Below, piece by piece: positions 31,768 to 42,715 of a stretch of 64,000 nt of DNA; the stretch's first letter is position 1, and each line of letters starts with the position of its first letter. The translations under genes were made by a program, and so were the position numbers. Source of the DNA: Udeniomyces pyricola. Taxonomy: Eukaryota; Basidiomycota; Tremellomycetes; Cystofilobasidiales; Mrakiaceae. Below the pieces are notes generated by a model. That model was not told the origin of the DNA and did no database searches. It saw nothing but the letters and a program-made list of their open reading frames with translations. The DNA lies in the NCBI GenBank assembly GCA_039545295.1, contig BCIK01000026.1:62001-126000 (forward strand), given 5' to 3'.

Positions 31768-34700
31768 TCAAAGATCGACGTCGACGTCCGGATTCGCTAT
31801 CCCCAGCTTAGGTCGAGGGACCGCCACGAAGCTCGTCGTCTTTTGCCTTCTTCTTCCCGGACTCGCCGTTGGGTGATCTCGGTTCGGAGAGTGACCGACT
31901 GTAGTTGCTGGCGGGGGCGGGGGATAGAGGGGTGAGTTGCGATGGGCTCGCTTGATGATGTTGAGGGGTGCCGGAGGAGACGTCAAGATGGAGATTTCAT
32001 CCAGACGACGACGTTGACGATGTATAGGCGAGGTCGAATAGGCTGAAGAGGGAGAAGGGTGACTTGGAGTCGAAGGAGTAGAAAGCAAAGTCGCACTAGG
32101 CGTGGTATGGGTAGTCGACGACTCGAACGCAGCAACGGTTTCTCGGACAGAGCGGGCGAGGGGAGGAGGCCGTGGCGATGTCTGCTGAGAAGTATAAGGG
32201 GAGTATAGCGAGGATGGAGATGCTCGGGAGGCTAGAAGCGGAGATGAAGAAACTGAGGTAGGAAGGGTAGAAGAGCCGGTGGGAGGTGACGTGAGATCGG
32301 ACCGGACAGGACTCGACGAGCGATGTGGTGGACTGAGAGCGTTTGACGTCGTCGAAAAGGAATCACGGGGTGGAACGATTCGATGTTGCTGGTATCGAGG
32401 ATGAGAAGGCAATGGTGTGGCTGTTGTCGTCAAAACACGGTCCTCGAACGGGTCGCGGTACGAACCGAGGGATGATCCCCTCGCCGAACTTGTCGACGCC
32501 GAAGACGAAGCGCGATAAAGGTGGGGTTCATATTGCGACTGCGAACTCCACTCGGGAGTCGCACCTGGGGTTGAAATTTCAGTAGTGAGGGTAGAAGTGG
32601 AGCCAGTCGAATGACTGCGTTGAACGTGGACGATATCCATGTTGACATATCGATCAATGGCGTCCGAGTTGGCTGTGCCTATAAAAACAGAGGTGAAAAG
32701 GGTGATGCAAAGAGAAACACCTAGTGTCAGGACAAATGTGCATTCTAAATTCGACATCATCAAGACCCAAACTCGATTAGCACTCATCAGCAAAGCCACG
32801 AAAGACGTACGAGCGCTCCTCAACGAATCATTCAGACTCGAATCATGCAGATGATATCCGCCGCTTCTGGATCCATGCTCTCCGACGAGTCCCAACAACC
32901 CTCTGGTTTCCCTCCCCAACGCGCTCAGGCCCCTCTCCTCCTCAACGAAATCCAAGACGGGTGGTGTGCTCGGGTCCACAAAGAGCCGGTGCGAAGGGTA
33001 ATAGCTCGTGGTCGAAACCGGGGGTGGGGATTTCGTGCGGAGCCCGAGGCCGAGGACTTTACGCCAACCGGATTGCAGAGAGGAGTGGGACGTTGAGGAT
33101 TGGGAGCGGGTGATGGGACTTGAAGCGTGCGTCGCCGTCGCTGTCGGAGTCGTAGCAGAATGAGGCTGATGAGGGAATGTGGCAGAAGGCTTGAGAGAAG
33201 CGATGGCTCCTGATGATGGTCCGGGAAGCGAGGAGATAGGGTGGCTCGACGCTGATGTCGGTGGAGTTGAGGATGATCCACCTGCTACAGAAGTATACGA
33301 CGCCTCTATGCTGGGGTGACGATTGTCGGTCGAGTTCTCATGAGACACGTCCGTGGGCAAAACGCTGGAAGGAACGTCAGGGTAGAATGAGGTCATGCCC
33401 GACGAGCGTGGAAGGGCAGGAGGCTTTCTACCCGTCGCGAAACCGTCTTCTCGGTCAGGGTGCAGTCTCGTGCGTGGAATGAGAGGCGAGATGTATGATT
33501 CATCCAAAGGAGATGTCCGCGGAAGTCGATGGGTGTTGACAAGGGCCGCGTCATCGGAAAAGGGATCATTGTCGTGGAACGGATCTTCAACCTCCTCCTC
33601 ATCATCATCATCGCCATTGTGGACCATCCCACCTAGCAATCCTAGATCCCCCTCCTCATCTTCTTGGTTGTGGTCTTGAGAGTTAGCCCACGCCCTTGAC
33701 TCGGAAGACAATGCCGATGCTCGTCGACGATCGACTCCTCTTGTCTCCATCACGCTCTGACCTGTGGCTTCGGATGCTCCACCCCTACTACCTCCCCCTC
33801 CCGAGACAAGGCTTCCAACGAGACTGGAGCTCCGATTGAGCCAGGCTCCCATCGCACCCATCGCACCCCATGCTTCGCCACCGGAACCACCCCCGCGCGA
33901 ACTCGTCGAACCCTCCCCATCGTGTCGAGGAGGAGGATATGTTTCGAACCGTCGAGTATCCTCATCTTCAAGCATATTGAATCGCCTCGGGCCAACCTTT
34001 TCTCCTTCGCTTCTGCCTCCTCCACCTCCAAGCACTCCACCAAACATGCCTACGAGTCCCCCAAAGTATCGGGCTCGTTTCTCGCCTCTTCCTGGTACAT
34101 TGGCGGCATCCCCCCAAGTTCCGCCTCCGACGTAACTGTGATCGTCATCGTCGGCGTCCGATCCATGTACGAGACCCCACTTCTCCGTTCCACCCCAATC
34201 ACCTTCTCCCCCTGCTGAGCGACGTCGCTTGCGAACGATGTAAAATCCGGCACCTGCCCCGATAAGCGCAGCCGCACCGAGGGAAGCTCCGACGGCCAAG
34301 GCGACGCGTTTAGCATGGGCGGCAGTCTGCTGATCGTCAGTCGAGGAAGACGTCGCAGAAGGGCGGTGATACGTCGAGCCCCCGTTCGTGTTGGTCGAGG
34401 TCGCGTGACCGGGGATGATACCGGTGTAAGTCGCATCAACCGCGCCCCCTGTCGAAGAAGAGTGAGTCAAGCCGTCAGATGCCGAGGCAAGAGTGGAAGT
34501 AATGGTCGATACAGTGACAAGGGTCGTGGTGTAAGAAGAAAGTGCATAGGCTGTTGTAGTCAACGCGGTGGCAGAGGCGTCTTGGGTCGTCGACGGGTGC
34601 CATTGACCGTCGTCCATGGACGAAGTAAGCGACACTTCAGAGACAGACGTTATAGGGATCGACGTCGTCATGGCTTGGGTAATCGTCACCGTCGTTGGAA

Positions 34701-37003
34701 TGAGCGTCACGACTGGTCCGTTGGCAGATGCTCCGGCTTCGGACCCATCCACGGTATTGGTAGAAGCCGTCGCCGATGAGGTCGTTGAGGAAGACGTCGA
34801 GGAGGACCAGCTGGACGGAGGCGAAAAAGTGTCGAGAAAAGCATTCGTGCCCAGATCGTAGAGGTAGAGTCTTGCATCGGCTGCAGCGTCGGTTTGGTAA
34901 CCTGATGCGACCAGATAGAACGAGAACGTTTGCAAGGTGAATGTCGGACCGTTTTTGACAGGGTTTTCAACGAGACAACCGGTCAGTCAGCATGCCCAAC
35001 ATCACAAAAGTCATGAGCGACGCGAACCTTGAGATACACACCTCCGAAGAAGAGGACCTGAGACTCCCCGATCGCAACACCTCGAGCATCCAGCCGCCCT
35101 CCGGGGCCTAGGGGCAAAGTTGGAATTAAGAGTAGCAGTGAAGAGAACGTTATGCATTAGCAGCGATATTTGATGGCCCATCCTGATTCGGCTTCACCGA
35201 GGTCTAGCCTTCTATTTAAAACATGCAGACTTGGCGTCAAGACTAGGGTTTCAGGAACAAACACTTACTCGTTCCACTCGGCTCGGCTTGAATCCAACTT
35301 CCCGCCTCCAGATCTAGGACCCATGCATCGCTCAGGACGTTCTCTAACCCATCCGCCCCCGTTCCTCCACCATACACAAAGACACCCTTGCCATTCCCAA
35401 ACGTAACCGCAAGATGACTTCTTCTTCCCACGGGATTTGTGATAGCCGTACCGGACAGGTCCTGTGCTCCGAGCGTGGTGGTTTGCCAGCTGCCTCCGGA
35501 AGAAGCGGTCGTGTCCAGGATGTACGCGGTTGAGAGCGGTGAGAGCGAAGACTTGGAAGGGGAGTAACCTCCTAAGAGGAGGAGCGTGCCATTGGTAAGG
35601 CAATGGAGAGAAGGTTGAACGAGGTCGATTGGGAGGTCGCCAGAGGAGAGCAAGGTGAATTGAGAGGCATTGTTGTCGTATACGTAAGTCGAGGTGATGC
35701 CAAGGTCGGACCCATCGCCCTTGATACCGGCTGTAAGGTAGGTCTTGCTTCCTAGCGCTGAATAACACACAAGCCACAGGAAATTATTTAGAGAGAGAGA
35801 GAGACGTGCGAAAAGAAATATGAAAGGGCCCAAAGTCCAGGATTAGATTGTTAGTTGTCATCTCCCGCAAGAAAGCAAACAAGTAACGAGTCCGTTTTTG
35901 ATCTCCATCACCAAACGATCAACGTTACGACAGAACTTACTACAACTTGCTCCGCCGACTCTCCTCATTGGCTGATCAGACACATCCGACGCTGTCAACT
36001 GACTCCATGTTCTCTCTCCCTCATTGCTTCCACTCTGACGCTCGAGCCACATCGAATCATTTCCTGTCTGAACGGATGCCTCACCGTCCAGACCTCCGAA
36101 CCACCATACCGAGCCATCTGACAGCACTTCTGCGTTTCCCCAGGCCGCTTCGGGCCCAGATGTGATGGAGGACGACGCTATCGGAACGGTGCTCGCATCG
36201 ATCGCCGAGGAATTGGTCAGGGAGAATGCCGAGGAGAGGGGGATGGAGAGGGTCGTCGAACTAGATGAAGTTGATGTGTAAGTTTGACCGTCGGAAGATG
36301 TCGTCTTGCCCGAGATGAGGAGAAGGGTCGGAGGTAAAGAGGTAAGAGCAGCAGCATGACCCCAGCTATCGTCAAATACGCAACAATTTCGAGATAAGGA
36401 AGGAAGCGGGGGACGTGAGAAGATGATGCATGTAGAGAGAGGTAATGGACGAGGGTTAGTTTTCTATTGATTTGGCATAATGATCTGCCTGAGAAAAATA
36501 TACATGCTTCGACGACCAACAAATCGTGGACTACTGGAAAAGAAAGGTATATTGTGTCGCGTCGATTTCGCGAATCTCGCGCGCAGCAGCCCTCGACATA
36601 TCTAGAAGAGAGCTCGGATCGCCGTACATCCATCCTGCCATCTTTACCGTTCAGGTGGTGGATTCGACTCTGAGCGCTTTGATGGGGTCTCGTCGAGACC
36701 CACCACGTCTATCTCGATTCATGTATGCGACGTAAGTCGACGCGTCTCGGAACCCGGATGACACGATACGAGGGCGACGCTTTGAAAGGAATAATTTCGT
36801 TCTCTTTCCACGTTGGAGTTTCAACCACTGAAAAATCATAACCAAACTCACCGAGCTTCTAGTGCGTTCACTTGAACTAAGCTAGTCATGAGCGCAAGCA
36901 GCAGCCCTATCTCTGACAGACTGCGTTTGGACCTCGATTCGGAGCCATGGCTAGTGATATTCGGCTGCCGTCGCGGTCGTCTGGGTGAGGTATCTCGGGC
37001 CAT
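31768..37003 (-). CDS. Type I membrane protein with Kelch beta-propeller ectodomain and long cytoplasmic tail
   Basis: The ATG at 37003 opens a basic N-terminus followed by a hydrophobic signal or anchor segment (EIGLLLALMTSLVQVNALEA). After a 5' intron (GTGAGT) come Kelch-type repeats: RWGHAAALTSLPPTLLLISG, SVWWFGGLDGE, TLLLLGGYSP, GRRSHLAVTFGNGKGVFVYG and LSDAWVLDLEAGSW. These repeats form beta-propellers. A Ser/Thr-rich stalk (SWSSSTSSSTTSSATAST) precedes one clear transmembrane helix, VALAVGASLGAAALIGAGAG, followed at once by a basic stop-transfer FYIVRKRRR. The C-terminal tail of roughly 750-800 residues is disordered, Ser/Pro-rich, and ends DVDVDL at 31768. A 132-nt segment at 32679-32810 is probably an intron although it is open in frame. 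The layout suggests a cell-surface sensor, adhesin or polarity protein; the role is inference. Confidence 0.8.
32679..32810 (-). other. Probable stop-free 3n intron in the Kelch gene
   Basis: The segment begins GTACGT, ends TTTTTATAG after a pyrimidine run, contains a branch-like CTAAT, and both edges are in phase 1. It is 132 nt (44 codons) with no stop. Read through, it would encode a very hydrophobic stretch in the middle of a hydrophilic tail, which argues that it is normally spliced out. Confidence 0.65.
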
Positions 37004-37634
37004 GGAGGGGGGCAGGGGTCGCGTCAGAGACTGCAGTAGTCAAAGAGCCAGGTCGATGAGTATAGATATGGAATAGAGGTACGAAGGAGATCGACTGGTT
37101 GGACAATGGACGCAAGAGTATATACGTGAGGAAGGGGACTGGCGATCAAGGGGGTGGTGCGACTGTGGTGAGTAGTGGGTGATTGATTGTACTAGAGCGA
37201 CGGGCGGAAGCGACTGATGAGGATGGGATTGGAGCGCTGTGGAGATGAGAGACCAGATTGGTAGGAGGGGACCGTAGAGTGGTGTGGTTGAATGTGTGTC
37301 CGGTGGGCTAGAGAGGGGGATGACGACGGAAGAGGAGGCTGCACAAGGCGACCGCACCAAACGGAAAGGGGGCACGAAAAGAAGGAGGGCGCGTCTTCTT
37401 TGCCTCTGCGCAGATCACAGATCAGAACCCATGTCCCATGTCGTCACGCGTCTTGCCATATGTAGATCCGTCTCTCAACATCCAGCCGCCTCGATTCACA
37501 TGCCATCCATCCTCCTGACATCCATCCTGCCCTTTCTTTTCCTCGTGTATTCCCTGCAGAGAATCATGTCATCGTTTCAGCCGTCGCCCATCACATAACA
37601 CAACCTTGAAAGTGATAACCACCTACTGATTCGC

Positions 37635-38164
37635 ATATATACATATATACATTATATACATATATACATATATACATATATACATATATACATATATACA
37701 TATATACATATATACATATATACATATATACATATATACATATANNNNNNNNNNNNNNNNNNNNNNNNNNNNNNNNNNNNNNNNNNNNNNNNNNNNNNNN
37801 NNNNNNNNNNNNNNNNNNNNNNNNNNNNNNNNNNNNNNNNNNNNNNNNNNNNNNNNNNNNNNNNNNNNNNNNNNNNNNNNNNNNNNNNNNNNNNNNNNNN
37901 NNNNNNNNNNNNNNNNNNNNNNNNNNNNNNNNNNNNNNNNNNNNNNNNNNNNNNNNNNNNNNNNNNNNNNNNNNNNNNNNNNNNNNNNNNNNNNNNNNNN
38001 NNNNNNNNNNNNNNNNNNNNNNNNNNNNNNNNNNTATATACATATATACATATATACATATATACATATATACATATATACATATATACATATATACATA
38101 TATACATATATACATATATACATATACACATATATACATATATACATTATATATATATATATAT
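37635..38164. repeat. ATATACAT satellite interrupted by an assembly gap
   Basis: The sequence repeats the 8-nt unit ATATACAT on both sides of a run of Ns (37745-38034, 290 positions). About 110 bases of repeat precede the gap and about 115 follow it, the right edge passing into a (TA)n run. The gap size is the assembler's statement and the true array may be longer or shorter. Open frames reading ICIYVYMY across it are artefacts of the repeat. Confidence 0.95.
37745..38034. other. Assembly gap (290 N)
   Basis: A run of unknown bases is embedded in the ATATACAT array. Both flanks are in the same repeat, so the gap is almost certainly more of the same unit, collapsed during assembly. Confidence 0.98.
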
Positions 38165-38250
38165 CCAGACCAATAACGTAGTGTACACACATATACATAT
38201 CCCCGCCGATACAAGTACACCTAGCACCCATCACCCGTTCCACCCATCAT

Positions 38251-39259
38251 TCACCAGCCCCACGTTCCCTTACCGCCCTTGAATCCCTTCTTTCCCCCCG
38301 TAACATCTCGAGTGGCCCACCCCCCATAGAAATCGCCTTCCTGAGCGACAACCTCTTCCCCATCGACGAAGCACTTCCACCCTCCCTTTCCCCCTTGTGT
38401 GTCCGTCGCCGTGGACGGGGACGAATGCGCATAGAAGGACAAGTAATCTTGGATCGGACGGAACGATGCGGTCGGGGAGGGATAACTCCAAATTCGGGAG
38501 GGAATCGACGACGGCGCAGACGGGCTGGAATCGCTGACGTGAGTGTCGACGCCGGCCGGGTTGGGTGGTGGAGTGAGTGTGTGGTAAGAAGCGGTTCCCT
38601 TCCACTGAAGGAGATCACAAGGGGTCACGACGTCAGTATCTTGCTGAGTTCCATGTTCCTACCAAATGTCGAGTGAATCGCAATGGGTCCAGTATAGAAT
38701 ATAGATGGGCATCGATGGGCACATGATCATTCGTCATCTTCGGACAACCGCGGCAGTTACCGGCTGGTGACCGACATCCTTCCAACGGCTAAACCGCTCG
38801 ATCGATCCTGCCTTTTCTGGATATCGCGATATCAAGCCCCATGATGCTGAGTCACATAGTACACAAGTCTGACTGACCTCGCAGTAAGAGTGTTTGGACT
38901 CCAGGGTAAGCTTCACGCCGGGCTGAATCGCATCGCGAGGGAGGTAGTACGTCGGAGGATGACTCGTCTCGAGAACTCGGTAGCCTTGATTGGTTTGGGC
39001 AAGGATCGCTTGCTCGCCCGAAGGGTAGTAGTAGATGACTTGGAGAAGCCTGGACGGATTGATTAAGGAAGAGAAGCGTGGATGAGAGACATGAATGTAT
39101 ACGGGTTGATGTGGTATCCGATCTCCCGCTGGCTGGAGCCCATAATAAGGATTTTTGACGTCGACCGAGGGTGTGAGGGACTGACCTGTCGGTCTTTTCA
39201 AGGGCAGGGGGTCTTGGGTAGTCCCAGACGTTCTCGATGGGTCTGACGGAAGAAGTCAT
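38251..39259 (-). CDS. DUF427 domain protein
   Basis: DUF427 (NTP_transf_9) proteins are small single-domain proteins of unclear biochemical role. Exons read [18 protein letters not shown], then [41 protein letters not shown], and finally [30 protein letters not shown] and [13 protein letters not shown], ending at 38251. The segments [24 protein letters not shown]-like and YLSFY are the usual landmarks of the domain. The C-terminal GGW extension is typical of fungal members. The start at 39259 gives a compact protein. The same frame continues upstream to an ATG at about 39355 and would add a Ser/Arg-containing, acid-free leader (SIIITALHSSCKSLPQLNPC), which could be a mitochondrial presequence. 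Confidence 0.8.
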
Positions 39260-39701
39260 GTGGGTTCTAGCAGGGATATAGAAGCGACAGGGGTTAAGTT
39301 GAGGAAGACTTTTGCAGGAGCTGTGGAGAGCAGTGATGATGATGGATTGAACCATTCTTGATTGTTGCCGCTGCTGCTGCGGGCCTGGACTGATCTGAGC
39401 CGATTATGCATATCGTATATATATATATTTATATAAGAGTTTTCCGCCATCCTATTTCCTCCACTCAATAGCATGCATATATTCATATATACATCTGCAC
39501 TCCAGTACCGATAAACGCTGATCGATAACAGTATACTAGGCCATGACTTACTCATGATCGGTGCAGTCATGTTGGGTTAATTTTAACCATTATTATAAAG
39601 ATTAAATGGTTCCTTGTCATCGATCATCACCATCATCACCATCATACTGACCTCCCCTTGCATCACCGTCCTGACCCATCCGGCTCCCTCGACCCTTCAC
39701 C
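39260..39701. promoter_or_regulatory. Divergent promoter of the DUF427 and RNase T2-like genes
   Basis: About 440 bases are shared by two divergent genes. A TATATATATATATTTATATA run at 39416-39436 and an A/T-rich segment (aattttaaccattattataa) near 39578-39598 are likely promoter elements. The first 100 bases may be coding if the DUF427 protein uses its upstream ATG. Confidence 0.45.
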
Positions 39702-41638
39702 ATGCTCCCCACCTTCCTCGTCCTCTCCGCTTCACTCCTCTTACCTAGCCTGTCTAGCGCCCGCCCAAACACCCACATCTGCCCTAACGATCAGCTCCAA
39801 CCTCCTTGCACCTCGGCCAACGCTCAATCTGACTGCTGCTCCTATCCTTATCTCGTCTTCTCTCAGCGATGGCAGCCCGAGATAGGTGAGGAAGGCACTT
39901 GGCTCATAGATGCTCTCGCCGGTCAATCGTTAGTCTCCTCCTTTCCACATTCATCCTCTTCTGTCACGTCTCCAAATCCCTCATCCACGCGTCCGACTCC
40001 CTTAGGGCGCTCACGAGCTGAATGCACCTACGCCTTCCGCATATCTCCTACGCGTAGCTGCGCGGATGAACCCCTCAAGTCTTGCGATCCCACTCGAGCC
40101 TACTCCTCAGAAGAGATCAACTCTGCCGTCCTCCAGGGTCTTCAGCGGGGTCATCTCGAACGGGAGATTGAAGCCGACTGGTTCAGGCGAGATGGCGAGA
40201 CCATCGAAGAAACGTGGGAAAGGGCGGTAAGTGTCGCAGAGTTTCTGTTGACTTGGAGACATCAATGGTTCGCGGCTTAAAGAAAGCTGAGAGGAAGGGA
40301 GCATACGTAGCTGAGAAGAAGGAAAGATCTATAGCTGACTCGAAAAATGTTTGCCTTTCTTGGCATAGTGGAGTACGTATGGAACATGCTTGAAGCCGTT
40401 CGATCCGACGTGTTCCCCTCACGAGATGGAACGAGGTAGCGAGGTAGGTCTTTACTCGCTTACCAGCGACTGTTCTTCCTGCTCATTCCCATCACGCTGG
40501 CTTGATAAGAAAGGTCCAAGGGCTGTACCAAGAGACTGAAAAGCAATTGACTGAACGCAAATCTTTTTCATTTCAATCCCTGCGTTGGAACCCCCCCCCC
40601 CCTCCCAAGGTCCCGACTTACTTCCTTCTCGCACATTCCTTGCAAAAGACCTTCAACACAGCTTACCTGCTTGAGGCAGAGGATGTGAGTACTGAAACCT
40701 ACCTACTGACTCCTTCAGACTCAACAGTCTCACTTACTGAACCTCGCGTCACATCCATCCTCAAACCAACCCATCAGATCACGCCATCTTCCTCCATATC
40801 CTATTCCCTTTCCTCCATATCTTCTGCCCTTTCCAAATCTGGCTACATCCCTATCCTCACTTGTACCTCCACTCCTTCCTCACTCCCTCAAACCAGCCCA
40901 AGCGCGAATAGCGATGAAAGCGCCACTATCTCGACTGATGAGCGCGAAGAGCCTGTCGATGTCTACTTGACCATGGTCTCGTACGCCCTCACGTTGACTG
41001 GCAAAGTCGATCAACCCACGTTTGTTCCACGATCCAAGGCAAGCTTTGGGGATGGACAGGCAATCAACCATTCTTGCCCGAGCGAAGGGATTTAGTAAGT
41101 CTGCTCTTGGTGGTTTTGCATGGCCGGCCTGCCTCTATGGCTGTTTTCTTTTTTCGAAAGTCATGCCGATAAAGGAAATGATGTTTCGAACTCCATCAAT
41201 GGCTTGAGATCACTCATACAGACTACTGAACTGATCATATCTGTCTAATCTATCTATCCATTCAATTTTTCACGATCGGTTTTCGAACCCCNCCCCCCCC
41301 CCCTCCTCCTCCCTTCTTTCTGGATATATCTTCTTTGTTTCCATGTTCCCAGTATTTCCCCTTCGATCTCATCTATCCCCAAACCCAGTCCTTCAACGAC
41401 GCATACCTGGGACCCCATCTTCCGTCCCTCCCCCCGTCCTCTCAAGCCCAAACTTGGAGGGCGTTACTACGAACAGCCCATCGCCATGACCCGCGTGCCA
41501 GAAGGACCGATGGGGTTGTTTGGCCTGAAGTCTCAGGAGAGGGAGGTCAGGAAGGAACAGAGGGCTAGAAAGGCGCTGGGGGAGCATGGTGAAGGAGGTG
41601 CTGAAAGGAGGAGAGGTGCGAGGAGAGATGAACTTTGA
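39702..41638 (+). CDS. Secreted/ER RNase T2 homologue lacking catalytic residues, with C-terminal RDEL
   Basis: RNase T2 enzymes are secretory or vacuolar acid ribonucleases using two conserved active-site boxes (HGLWP and HEWxKHGTC). Exons 39702-39921, 40006-40226, 40369-40443, 40514-41094 and 41353-41638 join to 461 codons including stop. A signal peptide (LPTFLVLSASLLLPSLSSA) is followed by family landmarks: PPC, CCSYPYLVFSQRWQPE, SCDPTRAYSSEEI, GTCLKPFDPTC, SSISYSLSSISSALSKSGY, the strand VDVYLTMVSYALTLTGKV and HSCPSEGI. The first box reads GTWLIDALAG (His to Asp at residue 70). The second reads TWERAWSTYGTC (His-Glu-Trp-x-Lys-His becomes Arg-Ala-Trp-x-Thr-Tyr, residues 146-151). It therefore looks catalytically dead. 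A basic C-terminal extension ends RRDEL, an ER-retrieval-like signal. The 84-nt intron at 39922-40005 is also open in frame, so 488 residues are possible. An insertion precedes the ITPSSS segment. Confidence 0.8.
41289..41302. other. Poly-C tract with one ambiguous base
   Basis: A run of Cs with an N at 41292 lies inside the last intron of the RNase T2-like gene. It reflects homopolymer sequencing uncertainty and does not affect the coding model. Confidence 0.9.
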
Positions 41639-42715
41639 GACATGTGAGGATTGGAAAGATGTTGCGTGATGGGTTGGAAAGAAAATTACTGGACTGGCCG
41701 TCCACTGGAGAGAAGCTGGGTAGATCGGAAATGGGGTCGGATCAATCGTTGAACGTGGCGCTTGTCAGGTTTCCCTTATGTTACTTTCTCGATGATCGAA
41801 ATTATTCGTCACCTTTGCTATACTGTGTCTTTCTGAAGCTTATCAGCCCTCTCTGTTGCTTATAAGGACTGAAATTCCATTTGCGGTTTGCGGACCGCGC
41901 CTTGAAAGCCAACGCCGCGCTGGATGACAAAATTAGGCTAGGATGCAACAGGTTATGAGCCCGACCTCTTAGCGAGGTTATTCTTCTCGACACCTTCCCC
42001 CCCCCCCTGGGCCCGCCTTGAAATCATTTTTCACCTCTCTAAGGAATGGGATCGTGCCAACGATATTGGTCTCCATACTCTTCTTGATCTTATTTCCCCA
42101 GCCATCCAAGAAAGGATTCTCGCTCGTATTACGGCCACCAACCCACGGTCCTCAAAACACGTCGTCGTACCGTATCGATGAAGTGAAAAATATATAAAGT
42201 ATGATATGACAAAGCTAGCGTTCTAGTAGACGAGTTGAATTGACGTCGGAATGGCCTCCCTTGATCAGAGAAGAAAAACAGATATGTGTATATATATATA
42301 TATACACTGGCTGGCGTATGGGAACGTACCGCCTGGGATCGGATCAGACGCGGATGGGGTTGAGTGAAAACACACGAGCATAGGTCTAAGATGAATTAGA
42401 AGTGGAAGCGGAGCAAAGCGAATGGAAGTCGAGCGAGCGGGGCGAATTAGGGGAAGGAATAAAGGAGGATAGTGAAGGGGGGAGAGGATGAGGTGAATAA
42501 ATTGGGCTACGAAGGAGAGGAGAGAGGTAGGGAGAGGAAGGCGACAGCTGCTCTAGGAAGAACGGATTGGGTTGAGAAAGGAGGATCAATGAAAACGATG
42601 GCGGAAACCAGGCCGAAGAGGTCGAAGACAGAGCTACGTGGAAAGAGGGGAGGGAAGGGGGGAAGGGGGGGGGGCTGTTTTTCCCACTTGAGCTTTGGCA
42701 TAGTTGTAGCCTTTC
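41639..42715. other. Convergent spacer
   Basis: This 1.1-kb spacer holds the 3' ends of the RNase T2-like and GIT1-like genes. It includes a poly-C run near 41998-42007, a TATATATATATA run at 42291-42303 and a G-rich run at 42650-42673. No gene was recognised. Confidence 0.4.

Larger units (their letters stand above)
37004..38250. other. Kelch-gene promoter and satellite region
   Basis: The first 600 bases are the upstream region of the Kelch gene and show no conserved frame. The rest is an 8-nt satellite with an assembly gap, described separately, followed by the 3' side of the DUF427 gene. Confidence 0.4.

Noticed and set aside
37591..38243. Long minus-strand frames of about 160-209 codons reading ICIYVYMY
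   Set aside because: They are translations of the ATATACAT satellite and the N gap, with no start, splice or family logic.
40688..40721. A possible 34-nt intron (GTGAGT...TTCAG) in the RNase T2-like gene
   Set aside because: It is very short, and splicing it would shift the frame and destroy the conserved C-terminal RNase T2 segments.
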